In this document: piece by piece, positions 24,549-36,650 of the stretch
Layout of the letters: each line of letters begins with the position of its first letter
Position numbering within the stretch: position 1 is the first letter of the stretch
Program-made: the position numbers and the translations under genes
The notes under the pieces: model-generated
Seen by the model: only the letters and a program-made list of their open reading frames with translations
Database searches by the model: none
Told to the model about the DNA's origin: nothing
Assembly (NCBI GenBank): GCA_036245805.1
Contig: BTRK01000003.1
Coordinates: 34,179,215 to 34,243,214, forward strand
DNA from: Pristionchus mayeri
Taxonomy: Eukaryota > Nematoda > Chromadorea > Rhabditida > Neodiplogasteridae
Length of the DNA: 64,000 nucleotides
Reading direction: 5' to 3'

Positions 24549-24678
24549 TAACCTTAGGTCACCTTAGACCTTAGACCTTAGGTCACCTTAGACCTTAGAC
24601 CTTAGGTCACCTTAGACCTTAGGTCAATAACCTTAGACCTTAGGTCACCTTAGGTCCTTAGGTCAAAATAAAAAATAA
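24549..24678. repeat. CCTTAGGTCACCTTAGAC minisatellite
   Basis: Short words CCTTAGGTCA and CCTTAGACCTTAG alternate about ten times, with an approximate unit of 17-24 bases and some deletions. It sits between module A and the Helitron. The word TTAGGT differs from the nematode telomere repeat TTAGGC, so this is not read as telomeric. Confidence 0.7.
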
Positions 24679-24884
24679 CCTTAGGCAAGAGTAGGTCACG
24701 ATCCCGACCGTCCCCAACGATTCACTCTCACCGGTCTAATCAACAAGCTAGACTGCAGAACGAAGAGATCCACTTCACATTTTCATGCTAGGGATGGATG
24801 CGGAAGAGTGGGCTCCCTTCAGTTCACGTGCGCTCTCACCGCTCTGGGATAGGTCTCTAACAGTAGTCAATAGTCTACAAAAAC

Positions 24885-27800
24885 ATGGATCCGTCCACTT
24901 CGTCCAACGACGCCCCACCAACCGATGCTCATCTCATAAACCTTCCTCCCTCTCCGTCCGTATCACAGGAGCCAATCGCCAGCAGAACTCGCTCACGGCT
25001 GAGGTGAAAGCTTATTTAATGTTGTTCACTGGAACCGAGATTGTAATTAGCATAATAGAGATAGTGAACTTAATTCGTGGTTAGTGCATTCCTAAGTTCA
25101 TTAACACCACTTTTTACCATAAGTATCTATACTTAGTATTAAATAATTCAGAAACACTGCTGAAGCGGAAAGGAGCAGATCACGCCGTGCGAGCGAAAAT
25201 CCGCAGCAGACGGAAACGAGACGCACCGCAGATCAGGAAAGGCAGAGGAAGAGAAGAGCATCAATGACTGAAGAGGAGAGAGAAGAGGTCAGAGAACGGG
25301 ATAGAGAACGAGACAGGAGGAGGAGAGAGGAAGAAACGAATGGAAAACGAGGACAAAGAAGGATGGATCATAGAGAGAGGATGAAAGCACACAGGAACGA
25401 GGAGAGGGAAAGACCGGTGACAGAGCCGAATTATCTCGGCGCAATGGACACCACATGCAGCAACTGCGGGGCCCGCTTCTTCTCAGGTACGCCAAGTTTA
25501 ATATTACCGTTATCCAATGTGACGGTGCATTTTGCGTGATTTTCGCCGATCATAGGAAACGAGATAGTGTGTGCTATGGAGAGAGCGCCTCAGAAATTGC
25601 TCAGAAAATCCAGGAGATTCTAGAACATTCCATGATGTTATGAAATATCTCTTTCCATTCTACGCTCTCTCCATGTTCTTTCGCTAATTAAAGGAATATT
25701 AATGCGGAGCAATTCGATATCTCATTTCTACCGTAATCCCTCTGCAGGAGAAGTGAGTGGAAGCACAGATAAAATGAAATCTGTGCTGTAACTTCGGTTT
25801 GGCAACCACAATCGAGGACAAATTCTCTGATTTCCCCGACCAAATCCGCACTCTCCTCCTCGATGATTACCCTCAAGCCAAGAACTTCCAGAAGTTCATT
25901 CGGCAGTTTAACTCAGAAGTTCATTCGGCAGTTTAACTCAGAAGTTCATTCGGCAGTTTAACTCTATCAATGGCTTCCATGGGCGCTCAGCTCGATATCC
26001 CGAGGAGACGTGGCCCATTCTGCTTCCGTATTCACGGGCAGGTGTACCATCTTGCCGGTCCCCTTCATCCAGAACCTGGCCAGAGAACATCTTACGGTCA
26101 GATCTACATTCTGGATACCGCCCAAGCAGCCAGTGAGAGGCTGGGTAATCCCGCCAATGTGAACTGTGATCCTCAAGTGATGGCTGATCTCAGCGGCCTG
26201 ATATCAAGGGTTAACCCCTATGCCCAGGCCTACAAAATGCTGGCTGAGGTGGAGGAGAATGAGGAGAGAAATGCAGCCGAAGAAGGCCGAATAGCTGCCC
26301 CCGTCCGCATGATCTTTGATACCTCTACGTCTAAGGATCCCCGTAGATACAATGTGCCCCAAGCAAATGAAGTAGCCGTTGTCTACGTGGGTGAAGACGA
26401 CGATGTGCCTGTCAGTCGATCTCTGGCAGTACATCCTAGAGGGGGAGGACTCATGAAGATTCGGGATATCGACAAGATCTGCGATCCCCTCACCTATCCC
26501 ATATTCTTCCCCACGGGAAAGGACGGGTGGCACCCTGAACTAGAGAAGAAGCCATCGGGCAGGAAGAGGACTCGAATCACCCAGAAGGAGTACTACAGCT
26601 ACCTCATGATGGTGCGAGAAGGACAATTCAATCCCATCCACCATGGAAAAGCCCTCTTCCAGCAGTTCGCCGTGGACTCCTGGGTCAAGGTAAGTACATT
26701 TTCACTTAGAATTCGCTTTACTACCTCAATATATCTGACTTCCCATCCATTTTAGATCGAACAAAATAGACTCAACTATTTCCGCTCAAACCAAAATCAG
26801 CTTCGGAGCGCCTCCTACCGGGCTATACAGGTATGCAAAATTAAAATAATTTTCAAAATAGAATTTCTCAGAGTTTGATTCCCATGCTTTGATTTTTCAG
26901 GACTATCTTGCGGGAGATTCTGATGTTCCGGGAAAGAGGACCATCCTCCCTTCGACTCATCCGGGTAGTCCTCGAGCGATGACCCAGGACTTCCAAGACG
27001 CGATGGCGATTGTCTCCAAATACGGCAAGCCCGACATCTTCTTTACTTTCACGTGCAACCCCGCGTGGAGGGAGATCACCGAGAATCTCGAGCCCGGTCA
27101 GACTGCCTCTGATCGACCTGATCTCATCTCAAGGGTCTTCAAACTAAAGGTGAGTTAAATATTAACTCTCTCTTCTCAATTGACTATCCCAATTTGCGTG
27201 TATCAGGTCGACAGGGTATTCGACGATCTGCTCCATCGCCACAAGCTCGGCCGCGTCATTGCCTATATCGCAGTGTTCGAGTGGCAGAAGAGAGGTCTCC
27301 CTCACGTTCACATCCTCCTCATCATGAGTGAGGACACAAAGCCGCGCACTCCCGAGGACGTCGACAGGTTAGTCCAAGCGGAGATCCCTGATCCCGAGAC
27401 GGACCCGGAGCTGTATCACATCGTCACCACGAACATGCTCCACCGACCTTGCGGTGCACTCAATCCAGAGTTACCATGCATGAGAGATGGGCAATGCTCC
27501 AAACGCTTCCCCAAAGAGTTCCGGGACAGTACAAATCTCGATGTCGACGGATACCCTCAGTACCGTAGGAGGGATGACGGGAGTGTAGACGAGTACGGAG
27601 GCCATAACCTCGACAACCGTCACATCGTGCCCTACAATGTGTACTTCCTGCTGACATACAATGCGCACGCCAATGTCGAAATCTGCGCATTTATCGAGGC
27701 AGTGAAGTATCTATTCAAGTACGTCTACAAAGGGCCCGATCGCGCCTCTCTCAGCCTCTTCCGTACCGGACAGAGGGACGGGGACGGAGTCATCGTTGAT

Positions 27801-30183
27801 GAAATCCGTGCCCATCTCGATGCCCGATATGTGTGCGCCCCAGAGGCAATCCATCACATCTTCGGCTTCAAGAACGAAAGGAAATCGGACACTGTGTACC
27901 GCTTGGCCGTTCACGAACCGAACTTCCAAGAGGTCACCTTCGACCCCAACGAGCCTCCTGAGCAGCTTCGAGCTAGGGCTGCCAAAGATACTACTCTCAC
28001 AGCATGGTTCAAGTTGAACAGGGAGTCTGCGGAGACTATCGATAGTGGCACCACCCCTCCCTCCTTCGTCGATTCTCGCCAATTCTTCTACTTCGACCTC
28101 CCCACTCGCTTCACTTTCACTAAGCAGAACGGCCAATGGAGTGAGCGAAAGAGCGGAACTAGACAGATAGGACGCATGTATACGGTCCCTCCCCACGATA
28201 CCGAGAGATTCAACCTCCGTATCCTCCTCCTCAACATCAAGGGACCGATTTCATTCGATGATCTCCGTACTGTCTCGGATTCCAACGGAGTGCCAGTGAC
28301 CTACCCCACTTTCGGAGAAGCAGCAAAGGCTCACGGCCTTCTTAAGGACGACAGTGAGTATCTCCAGTGTCTAAAGGAATGGGCTGACCACTCAGTCCCC
28401 GCTGCTCTCCGATCCGCCTTCACTGCCATTCTTCTTTTCAATGAGGTCCACGACCCACAGGCACTCTGGGAAGCAATGAAAAGATATCTCAGTGAGGATT
28501 ACCGTCATATGGGAGCAGGAGAGGAGGAGGCTGAGGCACTCGCCTACTTCGATATTGCTGATCGATTCCGAAGGTGATTCTGCATATTAATAACTTTGCA
28601 TGAACAAATATAAAATTCTCTCTTTCAGGGCAGGAAACGATTTCTCCAGATTCGTTCCTGAGCCAGCCGTCCGCCCTCCACTCAGAAACCTCAACCTTGC
28701 CAATCCCGCTTATTGTGCTGCGGAAGGCGCGAGACTCTACGCGACTCTGAACCCTCAGCAACAAGCCGCTGCTGACGCGATTCTGGGAGTGTTGGAGGAT
28801 GCCTCTCTCCCCCGTCTCTTTCACCTTGACGGACCGGGTGGAAGCGGGAAGACGTACCTCTACACCACACTCTACAACATCTTCGTCGGAAATGGACTTA
28901 AGGTGAGATTTTTGCATCTACATTTTCAGTTCAATATAATCTTCATGTCTAGGTTGTCTGCACTGCCTGGACAGGAATCGCAGCCAATCTTCTCCCAGGC
29001 GGTCGAACATCCGCTTCTCTCTTCAAGCTCAATATCAGCAATCGGTGCGAGTCCTCCAACCATAGAAGACAAGAACAGGACGCCAAGGAACTTGCCGAAA
29101 ATGACGTCATCATCTGGGACGAATCGTCGATGATCCCAAAGGTAAGATTCCCTCTATTTACTCATCACTTAAAGTATACAATCCCCATTCTTCCAGGCGG
29201 CGCTGAACACAGCCGATGCTGTTCTCAGGGACATCACCCAGATCGATCGACCATTTGGAGGGAAACTAATCATTCTCGGTGGAGACTTCCGCCAGATTCT
29301 CCCGGTGGTGGAGAAGGGAACGAGAGCCGATCAAGTCGATGCGTGCATCAAGAGATCTCCTCTCTGGAGTCAGTTCCGATCCCTCACTCTCATCTCAAAC
29401 ATGAGAGTCACTTCGGGAGATACCGAATGGATTGAATTCCTCCTCAAGGTGGGCGACGGGTCTGCGAATGATGCTGAGTCAAAGGTGACTCTTCCCCTCT
29501 CGAACATGTGCGATGGAAACATCGTCGAAAAAGTGTTCGGGGAAGTAGTCGACCCTTCCACTGACCCTTGCGAGAAGGTCATTCTGACCCCTAAGAATGT
29601 GGATGTGACCCGTCTGAATGACGATGTACATGGGCGGATGCTTGGGGAAGAGAGGATCTATCTCTCGCGAGATGAGGTCGTATCTGATGAACCATCCGAT
29701 CACACCACATACCCCACTGAGTTCCTCAATAAGATGTCTCCCTCTACTCTCCCTCCCCACACTCTCAAGCTGAAGAAGGGCTCTATTGTCATGCTGCAGA
29801 GGAATCTAGATGTTTCTGCCGGTTTGTGCAATGGTACCCGACTTATCGTAGAGCATCTAGGACCCCGCTCCCTCGGTTGTCGATTCGCATGTGGCGACCG
29901 AAAGGGAGAATTCGCTGTCATTTCCCGTATCGATTGTTATCATGATAAGAACCTTTCCTTCAAAGTTAGACGTACTCAATTCCCCGTTCGCCATTCGTAT
30001 GCCCTCTCCATTAACAAGTCCCAGGGTCAGTCCTTCTCTAACATTGGCCTCTGGATCCCTTCGGAAGTATTCTCTCACGGTCAATTATACGTTGCTCTTT
30101 CCCGAGTTCGTTCAAAGGAAGGTTTAATTGTTCAAGCTGATTCTAATCGACAGACAAACATTGTATTCGAAGAAGTTCTCTAA
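24885..30183 (+). CDS. Helitron replication initiator/PIF1-type helicase, interrupted
   Basis: Exons: 24885-25003, 25152-25486, 25748-26689, 26756-26830, 26901-27149, 27207-28573, 28629-28902, 28953-29141, 29197-30183; every junction is GT..AG and in phase. In order: an Arg/Glu-rich N-terminus; a zinc-binding NYLGAMDTTCSNCGARFFS segment; the Helitron-like N-terminal domain; the Rep domain with the HUH motif LPHVHILLIM and the paired tyrosines KYLFKYVYKG; then a PIF1-family helicase with Walker A GPGGSGKT, Walker B VIIWDESSM, GGDFRQILP, and INKSQGQSF near the end. Two lesions lie in exon 3: an extra G at 25783 shifts the frame before CCNFGLATTIED, and a 25-bp triplication brings a TAA stop at about 25920-25940. 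From 25970 onward the frame is open to the stop, so the catalytic core is intact but the full protein is probably not made. Confidence 0.85.
25895..25969 (+). repeat. 25-bp unit repeated three times inside the Helitron
   Basis: AGAAGTTCATTCGGCAGTTT-containing units follow one another three times without divergence. The first is in frame (FQKFIRQFN), the second is read out of frame and contains TAA, and after the third the frame returns to that of MASMGAQ. The exact identity of the units suggests recent expansion. Confidence 0.85.
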
Positions 30184-30310
30184 ATAAATTGCGAAAGAAT
30201 AAATCGATGAGTTGAGAAACCTATGGGGACACTTGAAAGCTAGCCAACTAAGAAAACGACCCGGCGCACGCCAGTCGATTGCGCGCGCCGTGGCGCGCGC
30301 AATCGGCTGG

Positions 30311-31070
30311 TCCAAATATAATAGTAATCTCAATTCCGCGCGAAATCTCGCTGGTAGGCAGCTTGGAGTAATTTACCACCGATAAGCCCGATGAGAGAGT
30401 ACGTGAAATGAAGAGAGTAATTCCTTCCAAATCCATCCCTAGCGTGAAGATTGAGGAGAGTGCTCATCTGTTGACACAAGTGTCTACTCATTACGTATCC
30501 TTCTTTTCTTGAAAAAAAGAAAAAAAAGAAGTTCTTGAAATTATATTATTTTCATACGCGCATGAAATGAAGGGAGCCCACTCTTGCGAATCCGTCCCTA
30601 GCATGTAAATGGAGAGTGCTTCACTCCCTCAATTTATCTTTCTGTTGAACCTGATTGCAAGTCACACTAGAGTTTCAGACCCTTCTCAAAAATGGGTGAG
30701 CTCCATAACATCGATTCGTCGTTGAGATGATCTAGCAAGAATCAAATATCACGTTTATTTATCATTGCCTACCCAGACACGAAATTGGCTTATTGCCAGT
30801 TCTTTCCAGATTGATATCTGAGTGCCACTGTCAAGAATTTACACTCGGTCTTTGATCTCCATAGGCAGTATCGATCTCTTCCTTTTCTCCTTATCTTACT
30901 CTCTCACTCTCTCTAATCCACACACTCCCTCGCATCTTATGCGAGAGAACGGAGAGTGAATAGCTGATCTCAAGCCCAGATTAGGGCCATAAATACTCCT
31001 TCTGTCGTAATGAGCAATGAGAACTACAATTTGAGCTCCCCTTCCGGGATTTGCATTAGTACTGCAATGT
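30311..31070 (+). repeat. About 760-bp duplicated block, copy 2
   Basis: Nearly identical to 22111-22870; both include a module A core and a module B end. It begins at the base directly after the Helitron terminus and diverges from copy 1 after TTTGCATTAGTACTG. Confidence 0.75.
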
Positions 31071-31299
31071 CAAACACGTATTTCCTGGCACTGATTCTAT
31101 ACCGTAATCCTTCGAGATTCTTCGCAATTTACAATTATCGAACTGTACAGTAATCCAAAGGCTGAACCTCATATTTTGATTCGGATCAATTACAGTATTC
31201 CCTTGTTTACAAGGTTGATGTAAACCCGCATTCTCTGCCGGTTCATTTGCATGCGAATGTTTGTTTGTGAAACTCAGCAAAATTGAACGTACTCAGTAC

Positions 31300-31417
31300 A
31301 GCCCCTATCCATGACCTACGACTCCCATACTCTGACCTCATTCGGCTATCCCCGGTCATCGGTGGGGACGTTCGGGGTCGGGATGAGGACAGGGTCGTGA
31401 CCTACTCTGGTACCAGC
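31300..31417 (+). repeat. GC-rich module C, copy 3
   Basis: Same order of words as copies 1 and 2 (CCCCTATCCATGACC, CCCCGGTCATCGGTGGGGAC, GTCGTGACCTACTCTGG), with scattered substitutions. Confidence 0.6.
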
Positions 31418-32174
31418 TTCAACATGTTCTCTTGTGCACTTTTGATACCGTCTTTTTCATCATTTTGTGGCGTAACCTTGTAAAATTAAAAAATCCATAA
31501 GTCGAAATTTGCCTCAGCTTTTGTGTTTCACACCATAGCCAATAGTTGACACGTGTTCAGCTCTTTGATTCTGCATACTTCTTTTTTGGCCTTAATATTA
31601 TCAGACAAAAGCGTTGCTCAAGGTCAAAAAAAGATATTTGAGCTCAACAAGGGCTATTACCTTCTTCAAAATTATCTTCTATTCCTTCTTCAAATGATTA
31701 TTTAAGAAACTACACACTATTGTAGGTGCCGTGTCCAACTAGGGCGCGATATTTGAACAAGCCAATACCGTAAGCATACCGTGGTTGGGATTACGGTATT
31801 GGAGGAGTTCGCAATGTTTCTCATATTCGGACCGTATATTGTTATCACGCATATTCTGACAGAATGTATGAATACATAGGACATGGGAACAAAAAAATTA
31901 AACGGCTCTAATCTAATCGACGCAAGGCCAGTTGATGTATCCCTGGTCGTAGACTTTTATATTGAAGTGGTGAAGCCGTAACATCTAAACTACCTAAAAG
32001 ACGGCTCTCGGCATTTCAAAAGTTTAAAAAATCATAAAATGCTTCACAGTTGAGTTAGAAAGTCGTTCAAGAAAGCAAAATGACCGCCTCGACGAGTTCT
32101 TCAATTCATCTGTTGAGGACGTTTTTGAACATTCAATTTAAAATATAGATAAAATGGAAAAAGCGAATTGTGGG
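31418..32174. repeat. Repeat mosaic, no gene seen
   Basis: AT-rich sequence with a module fragment at 31500 and the paired words TACCGTAAGCATACCG / ATTACGGTATT also seen near 20843 and 57948. No coding pattern was found. Confidence 0.4.
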
Positions 32175-32830
32175 TTCCAAAAAGTTGTTACCCTTAAAAA
32201 ATTTTTCACGATATCCAATTTTTTTAATTTCAAAATTTGATTCTCCGTGCAAGTCTACACCAGGGAAATTGATTTCAGCTTTTTTCAATGTTTTCCCGGG
32301 AGGCTTCAGCGTTGGAAACACCAAAAACCCGCTGTTTTTCGAAAATTCAAAAAGTTTAATGATTTCCCGTTTTCACATTTAGGCTATATGAGCGCTCCAA
32401 TGACCACCAATTTTCTTAGGATTTACTAATGTAAGAAGATTGAAGTCATTTCCAGAGAAAATATTTTATTCCGAAAAAAAAGGATTTTCTGAGCATCCTC
32501 CGAAAATAACTGAAAAAATGCGGCGATTTTTTCATCAAAAATAGCGCTTAATTCGCTCACAGGTGCTTGCCCAGACCTAGTAATGTTACTTTCAGCCAAT
32601 AGAACCACTCCTGATTCATCAGTATGGAAATGGCAATTCATTGAATTTTTTGAATTTTCGAAAAAAAGCGGGTTTTTGGTGTTTTCATCGCTGAAGCCTC
32701 CCGGGAAAACATTGAAAAGATCTGAAATAAATATCCCTGGTGTAGAATTGCACGGAGAATCTGATTTTGAAATCAAAAAAATGAAAATCGTGGAAAAAAA
32801 TTTCAAGGTTACAACTTCCCATGTATCCAC
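32175..32830. mobile_element. Foldback element, about 220-bp arms
   Basis: The left arm (about 32180-32365) and right arm (about 32635-32815) are inverse complements sharing TTTTCCCGGGAGGCTTCAGC / GCTGAAGCCTCCCGGGAAAA and AAACCCGC next to TTTCGAAAATTCAAAAA. The central 260 bases are unpaired. There is no coding capacity and its terminal motif differs from the ATATGAGA family, so it is a separate foldback family. Confidence 0.7.
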
Positions 32831-32921
32831 CACCTTCATCTTCCTCTTTGGTCCACTCGTAGAGGCCGCACTCGGCTTACAACAAATTGTCATATATTTC
32901 GATTTTTTTATAACTTGCGTT

Positions 32922-32987
32922 CCCTATACATGCTGGGGCGCTTCCCCCCTCATACCGAGAGGGGAAGCGCCCCAGCATGAATAGGGG
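32922..32987. repeat. Strong GC-rich hairpin
   Basis: CATGCTGGGGCGCTTCCCC (from 32929) pairs with GGGGAAGCGCCCCAGCATG (32961-32979) across a short CATACC-type loop, and CCCTAT / ATAGGG extends the stem with mismatches. It may be the end of a transposon or a structured RNA. No poly-T run follows. Confidence 0.7.
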
Positions 32988-33877
32988 TTCATGGTCTGAA
33001 AATACCTCGCCGCCAGTGTTGGGCAACTATGCTGTGAACACATGTTTGATTCGAAATACTATATAATATTATCGATTATTGAATATTTATAGCTCATATA
33101 AACCGAGTTCGATTGAAATATCATTCAGAAAATATTAAATAGACATCATTCACCGAAATCATAAAGCTAATCGATCGCACAGGCGAGATAGGAAGGTAGA
33201 TCAAAAGTTGAGAATGACTGCCAGAGGGTCAGAATGCCTCAAAATGGGGTAAATGAAAATCTAATTTCGCGATTTCGACATCGTTAGTACACGATTTACC
33301 TATACATTCAGCATACCATTCGATTCGTCTTTTCGAGCTTTATCGATTGAGCCAATAAAAAAATATGTTATCGAATTGTGTTAAAAATCAATAATTTTTA
33401 TCGATTGACGAAATTGTAGATAACTTTATCAATTTTTGGTTGAAACCAGCTTATTCACCATGAAATTTGGAGCAGAATGGTTTTTAACTCGAGTCACCAG
33501 ACCCTCTGTGGACCGAGCAATGAGGCTCCAAAAATGACAATTTTTGGACGACGTCGACTTTGAAGGCGTCCCACATCGTCGAGGATGGAGATATAGAACA
33601 AACCTTCTATATTCTGTTGAGGGACCATATGGGCTATCCGAAAATGCTCACAGATGCAGGGGTAAAAAAATGTACCAGGCTCTCAATAATTCTATTCAAT
33701 CCTTATGCGGCATGCGTGATATCATTCGCGTACAAACTCTAAAATGCGGCACTTGACGCGAGTTTTATCCTACTGCTACTATCTACAAGTAATTGACAGT
33801 TTTATCTCTGCAGATTTCTCCCTACTCTGGTAAAAAGTTACCCAGTAAGATACCTGCAGGGTACCAACTGCCAATCA
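32988..33877. other. Unclassified AT-rich sequence
   Basis: Forward frame 33560-33742 looks somewhat protein-like (HIVEDGDIEQTFYILLRDHM) but has no splice partners. The wording resembles the arms of the foldback elements, so it is more likely part of an old element than a gene. Nothing else is supported. Confidence 0.3.
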
Positions 33878-36650
33878 CCATTGAGTTTCAGACTTCTCTC
33901 AATTGCCCATGATCGTTGATTCTTGAGAGTAATAAAAATCTTATCAACTCTGCCTGAACTCTCCTTGGTAATAGCTCTAAAATACTGAACGTGTACTTTA
34001 TTCTATTACTATCATAATATCTACAATGAATGGGCTGGTTCATCTCTGCAGATTTCTGCCTATCTCCTTTTGAGAGGGAGAACCACTCCGAATCACTGTA
34101 TACTTACGGAATTGGTAGTACGTTCCGGGTTCAGCAAAGCCGTGAAATATCGGATGCATTGCTTTCATGATTGCTGGATTCTGGCCGGACCCACTTGAAT
34201 TTCAGATTCTTCTCAATAACCGATGAACGCCAGCAATCCGATTCTCACTTCATTGCGTCCATAAAAAAAACTAGATCATCGTTTTCTTGTCAGAGCAGCG
34301 GGAAAGCATGGAGATTGTGTAGTGTACTTATTTCATCTCTCTCTCTAATTTTGACTCTCTGTTTGCTTTAGACCCTTCCTCGCCTTTGCGTCATATTCGA
34401 ACAATGTAATCTCTTGAAGTTATAACTTACTCACGGTTGAATTCAGTAATGCACTCGCATACAGATGAGCAATGATGTCCAGAAGCGGGCTTGTCATCCT
34501 ATAACATATTGATTGTTCTAAAATTGCAAAGTTAAACTCAAATTGAGTTGCACGAAATACTTGAGTTTCATTGTATGCTCAATATCCGATGTAACTTCTC
34601 AATTGGATTGATTCATTATTCCATGGTTAAGAAGAAATAATCTCCCAATTCTCCCTGATTCCTTAGGGAGAGTGGAGGCTCCTACGCGTCGTTAGCGGAA
34701 GGAATCTTACGGCTAGCGGAAGTAATGACCATGCCAGCAAAATGATGTGGGAAGAAAAATGCTATGATGTGCATCGTCTCGCTCTCTTCGTTTCTACTTA
34801 CTCTTTTTTAGTTCTTCATCTCGCCGATTTCAAAGCGCTTGAACAGGTGACTACTCCATAAATACTCACAATTCTTCTAACTCACATGCAGTCCTTACAT
34901 CTGATAAGAAATGAGATCTCGCACAATTGCAATAATCTCATGCAAAACCTAATACCTTAGAGCCCTGAATTTGAAATCTGATAGCCCGTCACACTTGAGT
35001 TTCAGACTTTTCTCTTTAGTTGATGAGCGCTGCGTCGCCGCTATACACTCGAGATTTGTGACTAATAAAATTATCTAAATAGTGTCTGAACTTTCGGTGG
35101 TCACTGTAGACAAACCCGGGAAGGGAAGCTCAAATTGGAGCTCATTAGTATAGAAGGAGAATTTATGGTCTTAATCTGGGCTTGAAATCATCTAAAAAAC
35201 TGCCTGTTATCTCGCTCCTCCTAAGGCGAGAGAGTGTGTGTGGTTCAGAGAGAGACAGAGAGTCAGAGAAGGAGGGAAGGAGGAGATCGATGCTTCCTAA
35301 AGAGATCAAAGACCGAGTGTACTCTTGACAGACACTCCGGCGGGTAGTTAATTTCGTTTCGATGTGTTTATTGAAAAAGAAGCCTGGTATTTGATATAAG
35401 CCGTCAGACGAAAATAATATGATGAATGGAATAGAAATTCGCTTCAAAAGAGACTTGCTGCTCACCAGAGGGAGTTCGCGCAGAATTGAGTTTGTCTTTG
35501 CCATTATTTTAAGGTCACTTCACCTACGAATCGATGTGTCGACGCTCATCTATTATAGAGAAGAGTATGAAACTCAAGTGTGACTACACGATTAAATAGA
35601 AAGATTTTTTGAGATAAACAAGCATTCTCCATCTTTCTGCCAGGGATGGGGGTCGCAAGATGGACTCCTTTCATTACACGCTCTCTCACCGGTCTGAGAT
35701 AGCATGCAGAATGAAAAGATCCATTCCTTCCTTCATGCTATCTCGCTATCGCATTAAATATGATTAGAATAGTCCTTTGAATTTTCAAATCTGATTACAT
35801 CTCACACTTGCGTTTCAGACTTTTCTCAATAGCTGATGAATGCAAACACTTCAATGGAGTGGCGATTTCCGAATAAAAAAACAAAGAACGAACAACACTA
35901 AAAAAATCACCTTTTCGATTTCTCGGTTCCCTGTTCTCCCCATTGTCATCGTACAAACGGGTAATTGTAAAGTCTGGAAAGATACGATAACGGCGCATTA
36001 ACGACTCGAAAGGAAATAGTTGTTTCTTTACAAAATATTTCGTTGGAATATTGGTACTCATCTTACGTGAAATGAACATTCGAGAGGAATTCTCCCCATT
36101 CTTCCACTAGATTGCAGGAGTGAGGAAACAACAGGATAAGGAACAGTGCCTTCTTCAAAGACCCATTTTTGCGCCTCGAACTCTTATTAGTAGCTCGCAT
36201 CTCTCTCGCCAGGTCACGATATTTGAACAAAGTAATACTATGCTCATGGTAGCATACCATATATAATATTGGACGAATTATTAATAAAATCTGAGATCAA
36301 TAAAAAAAGTGAACTATCGGACGAATTGCTTCCCGATATTTGAAATCTACTTGTAAGTCACACTTGAGTTTCAGACTCGTCTCAATAAACGATGAGCGCC
36401 AACGCGACATTGTTCTGTTCATTGTGTAGCCTAAGAAAAATTCTATCAATTTTGATTCATTGGTCACGGCAGTGAGCGAGCATGGAGGAAGAGTAACGCT
36501 CCTCGCTTATCAATTCTCACAAATTAACTCATATTATTCGTGTATTGCCTAAAAAATAAAAAATAAATGAATTTGTTTTACTAATACTACCATCTACAGT
36601 AAATGGGCTCTTTCATCTCTTTAATTTCTTTTATCTCTCCTTTTCTTAAA
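33878..36650. repeat. Degenerate module A/B array
   Basis: Module A cores occur near 33885, 34190, 34555, 34985, 35797 and 36353, with an inverted copy near 35570; an inverted module B begins near 35114. CT-rich blocks (CATCTCTGCAGATTTCTCCC) follow several cores. The copies are diverged and irregularly spaced (about 300-800 bases). No gene is visible. Confidence 0.6.

Larger units (their letters stand above)
24854..30310 (+). mobile_element. Helitron (RepHel type) with introns
   Basis: The element encodes a spliced Rep-helicase protein (see CDS). The right end is well supported: a GC-rich hairpin (30271-30310, core GCGCGCGCC / GGCGCGCGC) finishing in CTGG, which matches the Helitron CTRR end, followed by T. 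The flanking sequence continues exactly as in the uninterrupted copy at 22111. The left end is less sure; the best candidate is TCTCTAACAGTAGTC at 24854, after which repeat-module similarity stops. The expected left flank (..CGATTA) is not next to it, so the 5' side may be truncated or rearranged. Confidence 0.82.

Noticed and set aside
24549..24678. TTAGGT-containing repeats as telomeric sequence
   Set aside because: The unit is longer and mixed (CCTTAGGTCA, CCTTAGACC) and does not match TTAGGC.
25970..26755. Treating MASMGAQ as the true start of the Helitron protein
   Set aside because: Upstream exons encode the conserved zinc-binding and N-terminal segments in correct splice phase, so the ATG at 25970 is internal.
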